Assembly (NCBI GenBank): GCA_037349315.1
Contig: JBAIAC010000006.1
Span: forward strand, 12,807,501 to 12,871,500
Direction: 5' to 3'
Length of the DNA: 64,000 nt
Source: Chelydra serpentina
Taxonomy: Eukaryota > Chordata > Testudines > Chelydridae
In this document: piece after piece, positions 32,048 to 43,989 of the stretch
Position numbering within the stretch: position 1 is the stretch's first letter
Layout of the letters: every line of letters begins with the position of its first letter
The notes under the pieces: generated by a model
The model's database searches: none
The model's input: only the letters and a program-made list of their open reading frames with translations
What the model was told of the DNA's origin: nothing
Program-made: the position numbers and the translations under genes

Positions 32048-32704
32048 CGATATGAACAGCTGACTTCGGATCAATTGTTTCTTTTCTGTGCATGATTTAT
32101 TACGGCTTTAGACTTAAAAAAAAAAAAGAAGAACATGTGAAGAGAAAGAACATGGTAGCAATTAAGTGCAGCCATGAATTTTTATGAGCAGTTTGCTGGA
32201 ACCCATATTAATGACTTCATCAGGGCTAAGCACACTGATCGGCCCAGCAGTATTTATATTTTTAAAAGTGAATATAGTGTTCAGGAAAGGTGTCCAGATG
32301 GCAGCCCTGGAGAATGAAGTCTTCTCTTTATGTGCAGAACAGATACAGCACAAGGACTAACAGGACAAGCTTCACCACTTTGCCTTGCAGATGAAGGCTC
32401 TGACCTGGTTTTAGAAAGGACACCTCTCAATTGAAGGGCTAGTTTGTTATTTATGCCCTCTGAAGCTTATCCATATTTGAAAAGGGTTCCAGTTGATGCC
32501 AGGTGTGATGGTGTCTTTTGTGACCCTGAAGCCCCGGGCCCGATTCTCCTCAAAATAACAGCAGAGCAAATCAAGAGATAACTCCACAGAAGTCAGTGGG
32601 GTTTCAATAGAGGCTCCCTGTTTACTAGGGACTAGATATCAAGATGTGGACTCCTACTTCCAATCAGTCAGTAACACCAGTCTTCATAACCTACTTATTA
32701 CATT
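32048..32704. other. no gene; ancient motif at about 32536-32615
   Basis: 'gggcccgattctcctc' and 'aactccacagaagtcagtgggg' form a copy of the dispersed motif. An A run lies at 32116-32127. Confidence 0.4.
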
Positions 32705-33085
32705 TTCAAACAAGCACCTTCATGCTTTCTCCCACGCTGGCCTCATGCTTGGGAGGCGACCCCTGTAAACATCTGCAGAGCTCTCTCACTGTCCTCCTTT
32801 AAAGCTCTTCTTAAATCTCCCCGTTGCCGTGATGCCTACAAAAACTTGACGACAATTACGCCACTGGTGGGCTGAGACAGTGCATATCAGGCTGATCACT
32901 ATTGTCTCATTGTTTCCGTGTGTTCCCACAGTGGTCTGTCTGTATCCATCTGTGGTCTCATCGTATATTTAGATTGTAAACTCCCGGTGGCAGATGCTGT
33001 CTTTTTTTGTTGCGTTTGTACAGCACCTAGCACTATAGGATCCTGGTCCAGTGCTGGGGCTCCTGGGCACTACCATAATATTAAG
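32705..33085 (+). mobile_element. L2-type LINE 3' end, uninterrupted copy
   Basis: Same order as 19715-19936 plus upstream coding-like words 'cctcctttaaagctcttcttaaatc'. Ends with 'gtacagcacctagcactataggatcctggtcc' and an ATT-like tail. It shows what the split copy looked like. Confidence 0.65.
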
Positions 33086-33639
33086 CCCCAAAATCCAGCT
33101 CCATTTCAAGATTATGAACCTCTGTAAACTGTTAGCCCAGCTATGAAATTCAGATCTAGATTCTGATTCAGGACCATCTCCAAAGTTCAGGGTTTTTTGG
33201 ATCGGAGCCATTCTCTACTAAAAACTGGACTGTGACTACAACTTATGTCACACAGGCCATTGAAAGGCAAACAAGCAAGCAACCTTCCTGTCCCCCAAAA
33301 AACAAATCCAAGCTGCCACCCTCCCCTCCAAAAAACGAACCCCCAAACCATCGGTGGGCAATTATTTCCATATACTGCCAAGCAGGGTCTGATTTGAATG
33401 TGTGTCCAGAAGGCAAAAGGCTACATCCTGGGTATCCCATTCCCAATCCACTGAGCCACTTAATCTAACTTTTCACGTTTTTACTCTGAGGCAAGGAAAA
33501 TTGAGAATTCAGAATATGCTTGCTTTCCATAGTGACCATTTCACACCATGCTATTTGAGTGAGAAAGGAAACCAGGTTCTCCTGTTTACTTGCCTGTACA
33601 GGAATAAGGGCACACTCAGAGAAACTGAAAGGGAAGAAA
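33086..33639. other. no gene seen
   Basis: Contains a C/A-rich stretch (33290-33345) that gives overlapping frames on both strands; none has a domain. Confidence 0.4.
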
Positions 33640-34015
33640 TTTAAAACTGATGGAAGGAAGTAACATTTTACACATTTCACAGTTAGCCTGTGAAACTCAT
33701 TGCCCCTAGAAATCATTGAAACTAAGACTTTAGTAGTAGTATAAAAAAGGTTAGACATCTATACGGATAACAAGAATACTCAGAGTTACATTAGCTAAAA
33801 CAAATAATTTATAAGGGATATATGATTGAGGACTTAAATCAACTACTATGTGATCAGGGTTAGGAAGAAACTTTCGCTATGGGCAGATGATTCCATTAAG
33901 AGGTTTGGCAGGATCAGAGCCTTAAGCTGTAAGATCTCTGGGACAGGGGCTATGTCTTTCATTTGTCTGTGACGTGTCATACACACTTATGGCTCTCTGC
34001 AAATAAATAAACCAA
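33640..34015 (+). repeat. old CR1 3' region followed by an L2-type tail
   Basis: 33640-33930 follows the CR1 order 'gtaacattttacacatttcacagttagcctgtgaaactcattgcc' and 'aagactttagtagt'. 33935-34015 is a separate tail with 'agatctctgggacaggggctatgtctt' and AAATAAATAA. Confidence 0.5.
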
Positions 34016-35867
34016 CAAGTAAATGGTAATAATAAAGATTTTCTCTTTACTCATACTAGTCTAAACTGATTTGGACCATATCTATTTCCAAACACCACTT
34101 GATCCTGCAAAAAACGTATGTATGTAACTCTAAGCATGTGTGCAGTCCCAGTGGACTTAGAGTTACTCTAGCATGTAAGTATGTGCAGGGTCAGAACCTT
34201 AAATAGAAACAATATTTTAAAATATTCCCTTTAGATACAAAAAAGAAATACGCATTTACCATCAGAATGCACAACTACTGGGCTTCTCACAAACACAGCT
34301 AATAATTGTGTATAGGTGAGGAAACCTATGGGGAGAAATATTAAAAATGGAAACTCTAAACATTTAGCGTCTGTCTGTTTTTATTTTAAATGTAAATCTC
34401 ATTGGAGCCAATTTCTTCATTCCATGTTTTTAAACATTTCCATACTTTCCAAAGTATTTAAGATATGTTAATAGCGCCTTTGATGCAATGCAAGCAAAAC
34501 CATCTTGTGCTTTTAAGTTATCAACATTTCTACTTTTCAAAAACGTTCAAAACTTCCATCCATTTTGCTCTTATTTTTGTTGGGTTGTACTTTTTTGTAT
34601 CTTTTATTAACCAAAAAAGGCAGGCAAAGGTAGGTGATGAAATATGCTGTGAAACATAGTTATATACAAGGAACCGTGCATGTAAAGTGTATTTTCATAA
34701 CGTTCCCAGCAACAGCAGAACTTCCACGTCAAAGGGATTAGGCTTTCACATTTCTTTTTTCTACCTAAGGGAAGATTTCCAACACTTCAGTGTTTACTTT
34801 CCATATCATGCTTTTGCTGGAAATGTCCTCTTTCCATACATTACCTCTGAGTCATGGCTCAATGGGAGTGATGACTATAATCTCCTCTTGACATTAAGAT
34901 GTTGCTGAGCGTCTAGAGGATATTTCGAGCAATGGAATTCATGTTCGGCCACATGTTTGGGCTGACAACCAGTTAAACCTTGCTAAAGCAATATTTTTCT
35001 ATGCAGTTAGTTTTTATACCAAACAAGGTTTGTAGTAATTGGATGCCCCACTTGAGCAAAACTGTTTACAAGAAATAAATCACTCCTGGCGTTATGAAAA
35101 CATAAGACCCATGACTCGCAAGCACAGCATCATTCAGGTCTTCATTTCTCATAAACCTAGCCCCAAACATGTGTAGTCTCATGTGCTATGACTTATGCCT
35201 TGACTTGCGGTAACTGTATTTCTATAACCCGTTATTATCATGCTTACCTAAAGATGTAGCTGTATTTAGTTGCAATGCATAGGCGGCCATGTCATTGCCT
35301 GGAAACTGAAACCCAGTGTAGGAACTGATACAAAAGAGACATTTTATTTCGTTACGGTAAAATCCTAATCCAAAAGCAAAACTCCCACTGATTCACTGGG
35401 ACCAGTAGTCTGCCTTTAACTTGTCATTTTGCCCTATGCTTCTGTTGCTTTTGGAACCCACTGGTAAGTGTGTATTTTAGGTCCCACTCTGAAGATCTGA
35501 GTTATTACAACCTCCAGCCAGGGGATTTTAGCTCAGGTCACAGCATTTCCTGCTTTGAGCTCTGGGGGGTCAACAGTTCAATACCCACTGTGTCAACCAA
35601 AAGGGCAATTGTCACCCTTTTCTTTATTAAGCATCAGCCTTTGTTTTGCAAGCTCCACTGAGGCAGTTGCTGAAAGGAAAGAGCAGAGAGCACACCATTA
35701 TGAAAAAAAGAGGAAAGGGAGGACTACATCTTGTTTGCTTCTCTTTCCAACACAGAAGGATGCTGAGTTGCAGCTACAGAACAAGCACTGTGCTAGGGCT
35801 GAACTCCAAATCAACCTCAAAGCCACTAGAGGGCATGTGTCCTAGCATCTAACAGTGCATTGATTTT
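34016..35867. other. no gene; small palindromic repeat at 34124-34166
   Basis: GTAACTCTAAG (34124-34134) pairs perfectly with CTTAGAGTTAC (34156-34166). Beyond that the sequence is AT-rich and unique-looking. Frames at 35470-35852 have no domain. Confidence 0.45.
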
Positions 35868-36010
35868 TAGGCATTAGACATGGGATAGATCCATTAGATC
35901 ATCTAGCCCATCCCCTCTGGCAGGGCAGAATTAGTCCTGATAGAATGTGCTCCGGTAACTCTAATACGGTCTGGAATTAAATTTCCCACGCGATGTGGTT
36001 TCCATCACTC
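35868..36010 (-). mobile_element. old CR1 fragment
   Basis: Antisense CR1-like wording: 'gatcatctagcccatcccctctgg' and 'ttaaatttcccac'. Confidence 0.4.
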
Positions 36011-36059
36011 CTACTGTAATTTTGATATTTGCTCCTGTGTGCGAGGGACCCAGACATTA

Positions 36060-36305
36060 GTTCTCCATCTCTTCTTCGGCTATCCCTTGATGCGAGGATG
36101 ATGTCTACCAAGGGGGTTCATTGGTGAGTTTTTAAGTGGCTGAGGAGCCCAATTCTTGCCCTGCTGATTTTACCACAGAAGCGACAGGTGTAATCTTGGA
36201 AGAGACATAGTTTAAGGTCACCCAGTAGGCAAGTGGCAGGGCCAGGAATACAATCCATATCTCCTGAGTCCCAATCTATCGACAAGGCCACACTGCCTCT
36301 CTAAG
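36060..36305 (-). repeat. unknown repeat piece joined to a CORE-SINE head
   Basis: 36175-36305 is the antisense tRNA-derived/core part of a CORE-SINE (ggtcacccagtaggcaagtggc through caaggccacactgcctct). 36060-36160 ('tcttcggctatcccttgatgcgaggatgatg') looks repetitive but I cannot place it. Confidence 0.5.
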
Positions 36306-36528
36306 TAAGTGTGTGCTGAATCGAGAGATTTTCCTGAAACAGGGCCTGGGTGCTAAAATTAATTCAGGATGAGTCTTCTGAAATCAGTAACCCTTTGGCA
36401 TCTTCAATTAAAAATAAAATATTCAAATAACATTTTCCCCTCGAGGTCAATGCCTTCTCCACTATGTCCTCTGGAGGCAAGCTGCCTCGGGATTGTACTA
36501 CCCACAAACTAGAGTGACATCCACCAGA

Positions 36529-36705
36529 GGGGAGGGATAGCTCAGTGGTTTGAGCATTGGCCTGCTAAACCCAGGGTTGTGAGTTCAGTTCTCAAAGGGA
36601 CCATTTAGGGATCTGGGGTAAAAATCTGTCAGGGGACAGTACTTGGTCCTGTGAAGGTAGGGGACTGGACTCAATGACCTTTCAAAGTCCTTCCAGTTCT
36701 ATGAG
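36529..36705 (+). mobile_element. Cry-type tRNA-derived SINE
   Basis: Box A TAGCTCAGTGG at 36538-36547; box B is mutated (AGTTCAGTTC, 36582-36591). The CR1-type tail is the most diverged of the four copies. Probably the oldest. Confidence 0.8.
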
Positions 36706-36914
36706 ATAGGCATATCTTCTTCTGCCCTCTTCAAAAATTTGAACAGTCCTCCCACTAGTTTAACCTTCCCTGCCTTACAAAACTGTCTTGAAAACTAGGC
36801 ATAAATTGTACTCATCCATCCCTACCGTGATAATGATACATTACTTGCCTTCATAAAAACAAATACAGGCCCAAGATAGAATTTTGCAAATATTCCCTCA
36901 AATGAAGTGTCCAC

Positions 36915-37200
36915 TGCAATGCTGCCAAGCCTCATGATTATACCATGAGTTTCACGATATTTGGTGTGTTTTTTAGGTCCCAGCTTGTGGACAGGGTGAT
37001 TCTATAAGGATCTCAACTTCCATTAAAAGGCAGTTTCCAACCTTCCTGGGTGTGAGGGCAAACGTGTGCGATTTTTTTAAACTCTCGTGATTTCTGAAAG
37101 CTTGAGACTGGCAAAGTATCATCCTCCCACCCCCACTCTCCTGTTCACAGTTACTTCTATTCATATGTGTGACCCTAAGCCAAACAGTTCGGTTTGCTGA
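36915..37200. repeat. dispersed 'catgatt...' repeat, probable MITE
   Basis: 'gctgccaagcctcatgattataccatgag' at one end and 'ctcgtgatttctgaaagcttgagactggcaa' at the other are loosely inverted. I recall similar wording as repetitive in turtles, but family and ends are unsure. Confidence 0.35.
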
Positions 37201-37984
37201 TTGCTTAACACCCAAACAGCACGGCCCTGGTGCCGTACTTCCCTTATCTTTAATACAGCTGCTTCCAGCCTGAGGCTCCAAAACCCAGTCACAAAAGCTT
37301 GCATGACAGATGAAGTGGCAGCCTTATCCCCGAGTTTTCTTGTTTTCTGTGGCTTGCAGTCAGCCCCAGGCCAATATTTTACACTGTGTTCTGGTTTTTT
37401 AATATTTTTGTGGACAATGCTCCAAGTGGGCAGCGCTCCACCTGAACCACCAAGCTGGGGGCTTTTTTCACAAAATGCCCAGATGAAAACCTTACTAATT
37501 CAATGGATTATTTATAGCTAAGAAACACTAGAGCGGTTGATATTGGCTTGTGGAATTTAAACCTACTGGTTGGAAGCAAACGCTTAGCGCAGGTTATTCA
37601 TTTCCTCGCCATGTTGCTGGTTTTGTTCATGGAATTAAATATGCCCACAAAGGAAGAGTCAGACTGAGACTGTGATAACGCTCGAGTCATTTAGCCCAGC
37701 ACCCTGATTTAAGTGTGGACTCTCCATAAGTGACTGTAACCTTCCCTTAAATGGAACATGCGCTAAATGAAACCAGAACTGCAATAGCAATGTTGCTGTT
37801 TTGGAGCCCAATCACATACAAACATGGAGACTGAACTCACTCCGCACCCCAGATCTATGATCAAGAACTGTAGGATTCAAGATCTAAGAGATAGCACACC
37901 GTGAGGCTGGCAGACGGGTGCCAGCTCATGCCAAGGCTCCAAGGCCTCACTGAACACTGACTGGAAACCAGTCTGGCTCACCTA
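37201..37984. other. no gene seen
   Basis: The 106-codon frame at 37201-37521 has no domain and poor codon structure. Confidence 0.4.
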
Positions 37985-39246
37985 TGTGTTAGTATTGTTA
38001 AAATAGGCATTAGATTTATAAAAATGTGTTTAGAACTTATAAAATGCTGGTAGGATGCTGCATGTATTAATCTTACTTATAAAATCTGTACCCCATGTTA
38101 TAAGGGTATATTAAGTGCTTGCATTGTCATCCTCAGCAGCTGTATAAGTCATCAAGCAGAAAAGGAGCATTAATTAATGTAGAAATGCTGGCTTACTACA
38201 GAAGGTAATAGGTCCTGCCCACCAAGGCAGCCCATTGAAACCAAATGAACCATTGTGAAACATCAAAGAACAATGACTTTGTTGACTGCTGCCCCACACC
38301 CATGAAGAGGAGAGGTGTAGGTGGACTCATCCCTTCAGCTTGAACTGTGGGGGGAAGGGAATCAAAATCCCTGACAACAAGGAACTGTATCTCTATGTTG
38401 CTTGAACTCTGTGGAGCGAAGTTTCTTAAGCATAAGTAAGAGATCCCCAGCTGTTTGGACTGAGTTAACCCTAGCGGACTTGTAGAGCTTGAGTATTACA
38501 GCAGCGTCTATGACCCTTGTGAAACCTAAGCCTGTAGCTCACTTATGTGTGTGTGTTTAAGCTTGTAAATAAGTCTCATTTCTTTTTCTTAGTTAATAAA
38601 TCTTTAGGTAGTTAATTATAGGATTGGCTACAAGCATTGTCTTTGGTGAGCGAACTAGGGTGCAATTGACCTGGGATAAGTGATTGATCCTTTGGGCAGG
38701 GCTGCCCAGAGGGGGGCAACAAGTGGGGCAATTTGCCCCAGGCCCCGGGCCCCACAGGGGCCCCCACGAGAAGCCACCCATTGCAGCGCTTTTACTCACC
38801 CGGCAGCGCTTTTACTGATGGGGCGGCGCTCCGGGTCTTCGGCGGCACTTCAGCGGCAGGTCCTTCAGTGCCACCGAACACACCCAGAGTGAGTGAAGGA
38901 CCCGCCGCCGAAAATTGCTTTGCCCCATGCCCCCTGAATCCTTTGGGCGGCCCTGCCTTTGGGACTAGGAGTAACCTGCATAGTGCTGTGATTTTGGGTG
39001 TAAGGGACCCTCTATCACAAAAGGAAGCTTGCCTGGGTGACAGGATAGATCGGAGTACCCAAAGAGACTGTGTGTGACTCCATGTGAAGGCTGCTCTAGT
39101 GCTTGAGGAGCTTACACTTGACACATGGTTGGTGAAATCTAAGTATAGAACTCACAACCAGTTTGGGGTTTGTGGCCTGCTTCTTCACAGTGTGCCCTGA
39201 GGTTGGTACTCATGCTCATGAGCCACTCAGGGCAGATTGACATACA
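37985..39246 (+). mobile_element. LTR interrupted by a hAT-like element
   Basis: Starts TGTGTTAGTATTG and ends near ...GACATACA. AATAAA at 38595-38600 supports plus orientation. The order of sections (leader, 'gaggtgtaggtggactcat', 'cttgaactctgtgg', 'gagatccccagctg', 'gtgaaacctaagcctgt', AATAAA, 'tttgggactaggagtaacctg') resembles a long turtle LTR. Removing 38697-38955 and one target copy leaves about 995 bp. I could not confirm a target duplication for the LTR itself, so the ends are approximate. Confidence 0.65.
38697..38955. mobile_element. short hAT-like element with perfect 8-bp target duplication
   Basis: A 259-bp element flanked by the exact duplication CCTTTGGG (38689-38696 and 38956-38963). 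Ends CAGGGCTGCCCA on the left and CAGGGCCGCCCA read inward from the right, 11 of 12 matching, the best-preserved ends of the set. The GC-rich inside includes 'cttcggcggcacttc', as in 2244-2491. No transposase. The frames at 38680-39124 are artefacts. Confidence 0.88.
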
Positions 39247-39251
39247 CTACC

Positions 39252-39480
39252 CTTGGACTCAGGGGACCTGGGATCTAGTTTGCCTCCACCGCTATCCTGT
39301 TGTATGACCACGGGCAAGTCACATTGTTTCTCCTTCCACCCTTTGTCTGCCTTGTTTGTTTAGGTTGTAATGTCTTCAGAACATTGAGAATGTCTTCCTC
39401 TGTACTCCATGTTTGTACAAATAGGGCCCATACCTTGGTTGGAGTCTCTAGCCCCTACCTTTATATTGAAAATAATGATA
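39252..39480 (+). repeat. CORE-SINE with L2-type tail
   Basis: 'ggactcaggggacctgggatctag', 'gaccacgggcaagtcac' then 'gtttaggttgtaatgtcttc' and 'tttgtacaaatagggccc' in sense order. Confidence 0.6.
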
Positions 39481-40235
39481 AAAAGATCCGGCTGCAAGAT
39501 ATAGAAGTGGGTATATGCTCATCTTCCAAAATCTATATATTTGTTCTAACATGAACTGACTTGCTAAACTAGAGGGACTGGTAGGCCGTGCTTTGGTCTG
39601 TACAACAGAGAGAAAGATGTGTTCCCAGGAAATGTCTGTATTTTCTTTCATGTTTTCCCTCAATTTTGACCTGAAGAGCTCTCCTCTCAGGTGAATGTAA
39701 TTCATATTTCCAGGGTCCATTTAGTCTTCCTGCTAAGACTGCCAACAAAGGTGCCAATTACTGTGAGCAGCTGCTGGTGTTTTTAACAATATGGATACCC
39801 ATCCACTGGGAACTGCACAGAGACTCTCAAACTCATTTTCTATAGGCCACTCTAAACAACCTTTGAGAGGGTTACAACTTACATTGTTACTGCCTTGGAC
39901 TGCATACGAACTGAGCACCAGCGAAGCAGGGTTCTAGATCTCATCGTAACCAATCTGCAGACCCCCGTACTGGCATTTACACTGCACTTGAGAAAGGAGA
40001 ATGCTAAATAATTCTATTAGTGTTATTAAAATATGTCTATGACTGTAAACAAAATCTTCATGGTTACCAATGTCGCTATGTTGCAGGATAATTATCACAT
40101 TGTCTTTACCTTTACGATGGTGCTTATGGGCAATTGAATAACAATCATAAGATAAGTTAAATATGGCCCCAGTCTTATAAACCTTTACTACAGGATGTTG
40201 TGCTTACTTCTAGGAGTGGCCACATGAATGGGCGG
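39481..40235. other. unplaced sequence, no gene
   Basis: Unique-looking, with long T runs absent and modest GC. Antisense frames at 39448-39918 have no domain. It may be an ancient repeat around 39760-39900, but I cannot name it. Confidence 0.35.
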
Positions 40236-40395
40236 TTAACTGGATTCATAGATTTTAAGGCCAGAAGGGACCACTATGACCATCTAATTTGACCCCCTGT
40301 ATAACACAGGCCCTAGAATTTCACCCAGTAATTCCTGCATCAAGCTCAATAACTTGTGGTTGAACAAGAACATCTCTTTTAGAAAGACACAATCT
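40236..40395 (-). mobile_element. CR1 3' end, older subfamily
   Basis: Antisense tail 'gattcatagattttaaggccagaagggaccac' followed by the wording for the end of ORF2. This subfamily ending differs from the 8540-9393 type. Confidence 0.75.
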
Positions 40396-40414
40396 CAATT
40401 TCGCGTGGCAGAGA

Positions 40415-40660
40415 ATCTATCACAGAAATGTAGGGCTGGAACAGACCTCAAGGAGTCATCGAGTCCAGACCACTGTGCTGAGGCAGAACCAAGTAAACCC
40501 AGACCATCCCTGACAGGTGTTTGTTCAACCTGTTCTTAAATCATATCCTTTGGTAAGTCGTTACTATAGTTATCTACCCTCACTGTTAAAAATGTGCACC
40601 TTATATGAATTTTTCTAGCCTCAGCTTCCAGCCATTTGATCTTCAGTGTGATCACTCATG
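40415..40660 (-). mobile_element. CR1 3' end, second antisense copy
   Basis: 'agaaatgtagggctggaacagacctcaaggagtcatcgagtcc' and following words match the antisense CR1 at 18680-18850. Two CR1 tails of different subfamilies lie side by side in the same direction. Confidence 0.72.
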
Positions 40661-40934
40661 GTGATAAACACAATGCCCAAAAGTAAGTGTTGCAGGACCA
40701 GGCACCACCAACATGTTTGAAGTTTCACTGTAACTAACTAAAAAATGTCCAGGAAACAGGAATAAATCCTATAGAAATTATTCACTATTCAACCTTAATT
40801 ACAGAGCCATGTCTTCTGATCTGTGACTTTGAAGCCGTGATAATAAGTGGCTGGTGTGTATATATAAAACACTGTCCTCCACTGGATGGAATCAGAACTG
40901 ATCAACTTTGTGTCATTTGTCCTAAATACAGTAA

Positions 40935-41120
40935 TAATATCTTGTTTTTATATAGTGCTTTTATCAGCAATTCTCAAATCACTTTAAAAAGAGGCAATAT
41001 CATTATCCTCCTATTACAGAAAGGGAAACAAACAGAAAGAGGTGAAGTGACTTACAGCTAAAACCAGAACTCAGCTCTCCTGAGTCCTGTCAACTAGGTC
41101 AGACTGCCTCCCACACGGCT
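40935..41120 (-). repeat. CORE-SINE
   Basis: Same antisense order as 25555-25742: 'tatatagtgcttttatcagcaattctcaaatc', 'cattatcctcctattacag', 'agaggtgaagtgactta', and a final 'gactgcctccc'. Confidence 0.7.
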
Positions 41121-41162
41121 AACTGCTCATAGAAGTTCGCCTTAAAGCTTACGTGACATGAC

Positions 41163-41337
41163 GGGGGAGGGATAGCTCAGTGGCTTGAGCATTGACCTGC
41201 TTAAACCCAGGGTTGTGAGTTCAATCCTTGAGGAGGCCATTTAGGGATCGAGGGCAAAAATTGGGGATTGGTCCTGCTTTGAGCAGGGGGTTGGACTAGA
41301 TGACCTCCTAAGGTCCCTTCCAACCCTGATATTCTAC
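41163..41337 (+). mobile_element. Cry-type tRNA-derived SINE
   Basis: Box A TAGCTCAGTGG at 41173-41183 and box B AGTTCAATCC at 41218-41227 are both intact. The CR1-type tail runs to about 41337 and is nearly identical to that of the 56726 copy. Confidence 0.88.
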
Positions 41338-42569
41338 GACTGGAACCTGTACTCTGACCGAGGTAGGATCTGAGCTCTCTTCCTATTGTTGCAGGAATGA
41401 AGTTTTGACATGGTATCTGAGGTATCTGTCTTTCCGGGTTCTTATATTGATGTCTGCTGCTGTAGATTGTAGTATAGAGACAGTTGTGAAATCCCAGCTC
41501 TCATACGTTTGTTACAATAGACTTTTTACTGTCCTTGCAAGCCATCATAAGGAGATGTTTTGGGGAAACTAGGGTATGGAGAAGGGAGAATCCCAAAAGT
41601 GTTTTTTGAATGTATTTATAAGTATTTATGTGGATTTTTTTTGTCCTTTTATTTTTTTTAATCCTAGTTTTTCTGTTCTTCAGAGGCAGTCAAATTATGG
41701 AAAAATGCATCGACAATAATTGTTTGATGAAAAAATGCCAAATTCACGACTGTTATCAGCCACAAATCATTCAATCGGCTCCTATGTTCTTTCAAGCTTA
41801 GATGTTTCCTTCTTCCTCTCATATTATTGTAAGCAGGGACATGGCCAAAAGCATTGGGTTTAAAGGTTCAAATTCTCCCTCCTCTTTCCCCCTCTCCCTG
41901 CCCCACCAAAGAGGGAAGACATCCAAAATATTTTTAAAGTAAATTATAACAGAGCCAACCACAAGAATGTTCTACCATTTAACAGTGGCTTGTAGCAAGA
42001 TGGCCCCACTCCTTTCCCAAAGGACTCAAGCAGAAAAGTCACAGTGCATGATGCAGCTAGACCTCTGCTTGTCTGCCCTTTCCTGGCCCAGGAATCTTAG
42101 CTTTATTTATGACCATCTATACTCTGCCACTGTCGCCTCCTACATAATAAATAGTATGTTTGAGGGGACTTGCTCCCCTTGACTGCGATGCATTTTGGAT
42201 CAGGCCCAAGGCCAGCTGTGCTTGACTGAGGGTATTCCTTTGAGAATCAGACATTCGAACTGTGTGACTGGTTAGCTAAGTCACATAATATTGTCTCTGT
42301 CCCTGAAAGCCATCCCAGGATAGTCATGAGAACACTGTGGCATTTGTTATTTGCTTTGAATAGCTTGCCTTTCTGTAAACTGAGGTTTTCAGGACCTCTC
42401 TGGCTTAATAAAGGGGTAGCAGCAAAATCATGATTCAATATAATTTTTCATCCCGATCAAGATGCCTCATTTTCCTTGCCAAAACCCTTCATTTAACATG
42501 GGTTAATTACTCTCCTACTGGAGGATCATATATAGCTATCGATGTGGCTATAGATATATATAACGGTTG
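41338..42569. other. no gene seen
   Basis: AT-rich with long T runs (41634-41672). The 71-codon frame at 41967-42182 has no domain. Confidence 0.4.
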
Positions 42570-43945
42570 TGAAACTGCCTATAGTTAAGATTGCCCTGCA
42601 CTTCCCATTAGAAGACTATTTTCAGTTGCTTATACCAATGTTTGGGCTGAAATTTTCCATGCCGTGTTTCTGCCTTAGGGTGAATTCTAGCAAAAACGGT
42701 TCAGCCGTTTCTGAGGAGGCAGCTAGGGAAAAATAAGTTACTTTGCCATGTTAAAAAAATGTACAACCATTGCATGGAAAAGCTCTACCAGCCCCATGCT
42801 TCGGAGCAGAGACTTGAGATTTGGCAAGAAGGTGTCCTGGTGTCAGGGATGTGCCTTTTCCTCTTCCTGTGAGAGCCTGCCCAAATTTGGCCAAGTTATA
42901 AGCCCTTGAGAAATTTAAATTTTCACATGCTCAGTAAAGACTTGCTAGAGTTTGACAACTAAATTATCTGAACAGTGCCCTGGCTCAGCACCGGGACCTC
43001 TAGGCTTGGCAGTTCATAGTCCCGGCAGCTCTGGGCTCGCTGCATCAGTTATGAATGTAAAAATATTGCTTGAGCCCCGGCACCTCTTTCATTACAAATT
43101 AAGCACGGTCTCTGAAGATTCCATCTCCACTGAGCATGCTCCAGTTCAGGGGTGAGCAAGCTGTTCTCTTCAGTTGCAACTCCTGGTTGTTTGGGGTGCC
43201 TGTAGTGCTGGGCACAGGAACAAAGAAAAGGGAGAGTGTCTTTCCTGTGCGCTTGCTGCTCCCTCTGCTGGTGCCCAGACAGCATAAAGAAGGAATCGTG
43301 GGGAAGGGCTAGACTTGCAGGAGTGAGCAGGGGAGTGGATTGGAGACGGGGGTTGGCTGGGCAAGGAGATGCGCTATTACCAATCCTGAGAGTCTTGTTT
43401 CAGAACCTTTGCACTGGGGCTGTGTTTTCAAACTTTTTCCCACAACCACTGAAGGCCAAAAATTTACTTTCAGTTAAATGGGTGCATGCGGATCTCAGCT
43501 ATCTTTAGGTTCCAGTAGTTGGGACTTTAGGAAAAATTCCAAATATCATGAGACTTGTTAACATTGATGCTTGGAGCCTGAGTGGGAAATTGAGACCATC
43601 CCTTCTCTTCTTGCAATACCTGCCTCTTCACTACGCACCGCCCAAGTTCTGCAACAAACAAGGCAGGGATCCTTCAGGCAGCTTCCTTCATGACACAATC
43701 ATTCCCACAGCACGGTCCATCCCACGCATTGGGATGAGGCGGGGATGGGGTGGGGTCTGTGGAATCAAATAGTATGTGATCATGATCATATAATTACAAA
43801 CTATATCATAATGTGTATGCACAAGGGGACCAAATTGAGGTTGCACTGACAAGCCTAATTCTGGCATTTCTTAACGTCTGAGCGCTTGACTTTGCAATGC
43901 AACCTTAATAATGTTCTTTTAACTTAGTTTTTTGTGTGTTTAAAT
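42570..43945 (+). repeat. family X, copy B
   Basis: Left block 42570-42760, middle block 43585-43675, right block 43760-43945, each matching copy A at 17608-18985 in the same order. The interval 42790-43530 has no counterpart in copy A and may be internal sequence lost from A or a separate insertion. The 3' end runs into an (AC)11 run. Confidence 0.65.
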
Positions 43946-43967
43946 ATTTCACATTCATTTTTTGTTT

Positions 43968-43989
43968 ACACACACACACACACACACAC
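43968..43989 (+). repeat. (AC)11 microsatellite
   Basis: Eleven uninterrupted AC units at the 3' edge of family X copy B. Confidence 0.95.

Noticed and set aside
37985..39246. exact target duplication for this LTR
   Set aside because: Tried TG starts at 37985 and 37987 against CA ends near 39242-39246; none gave matching flanks, so I left the ends approximate.
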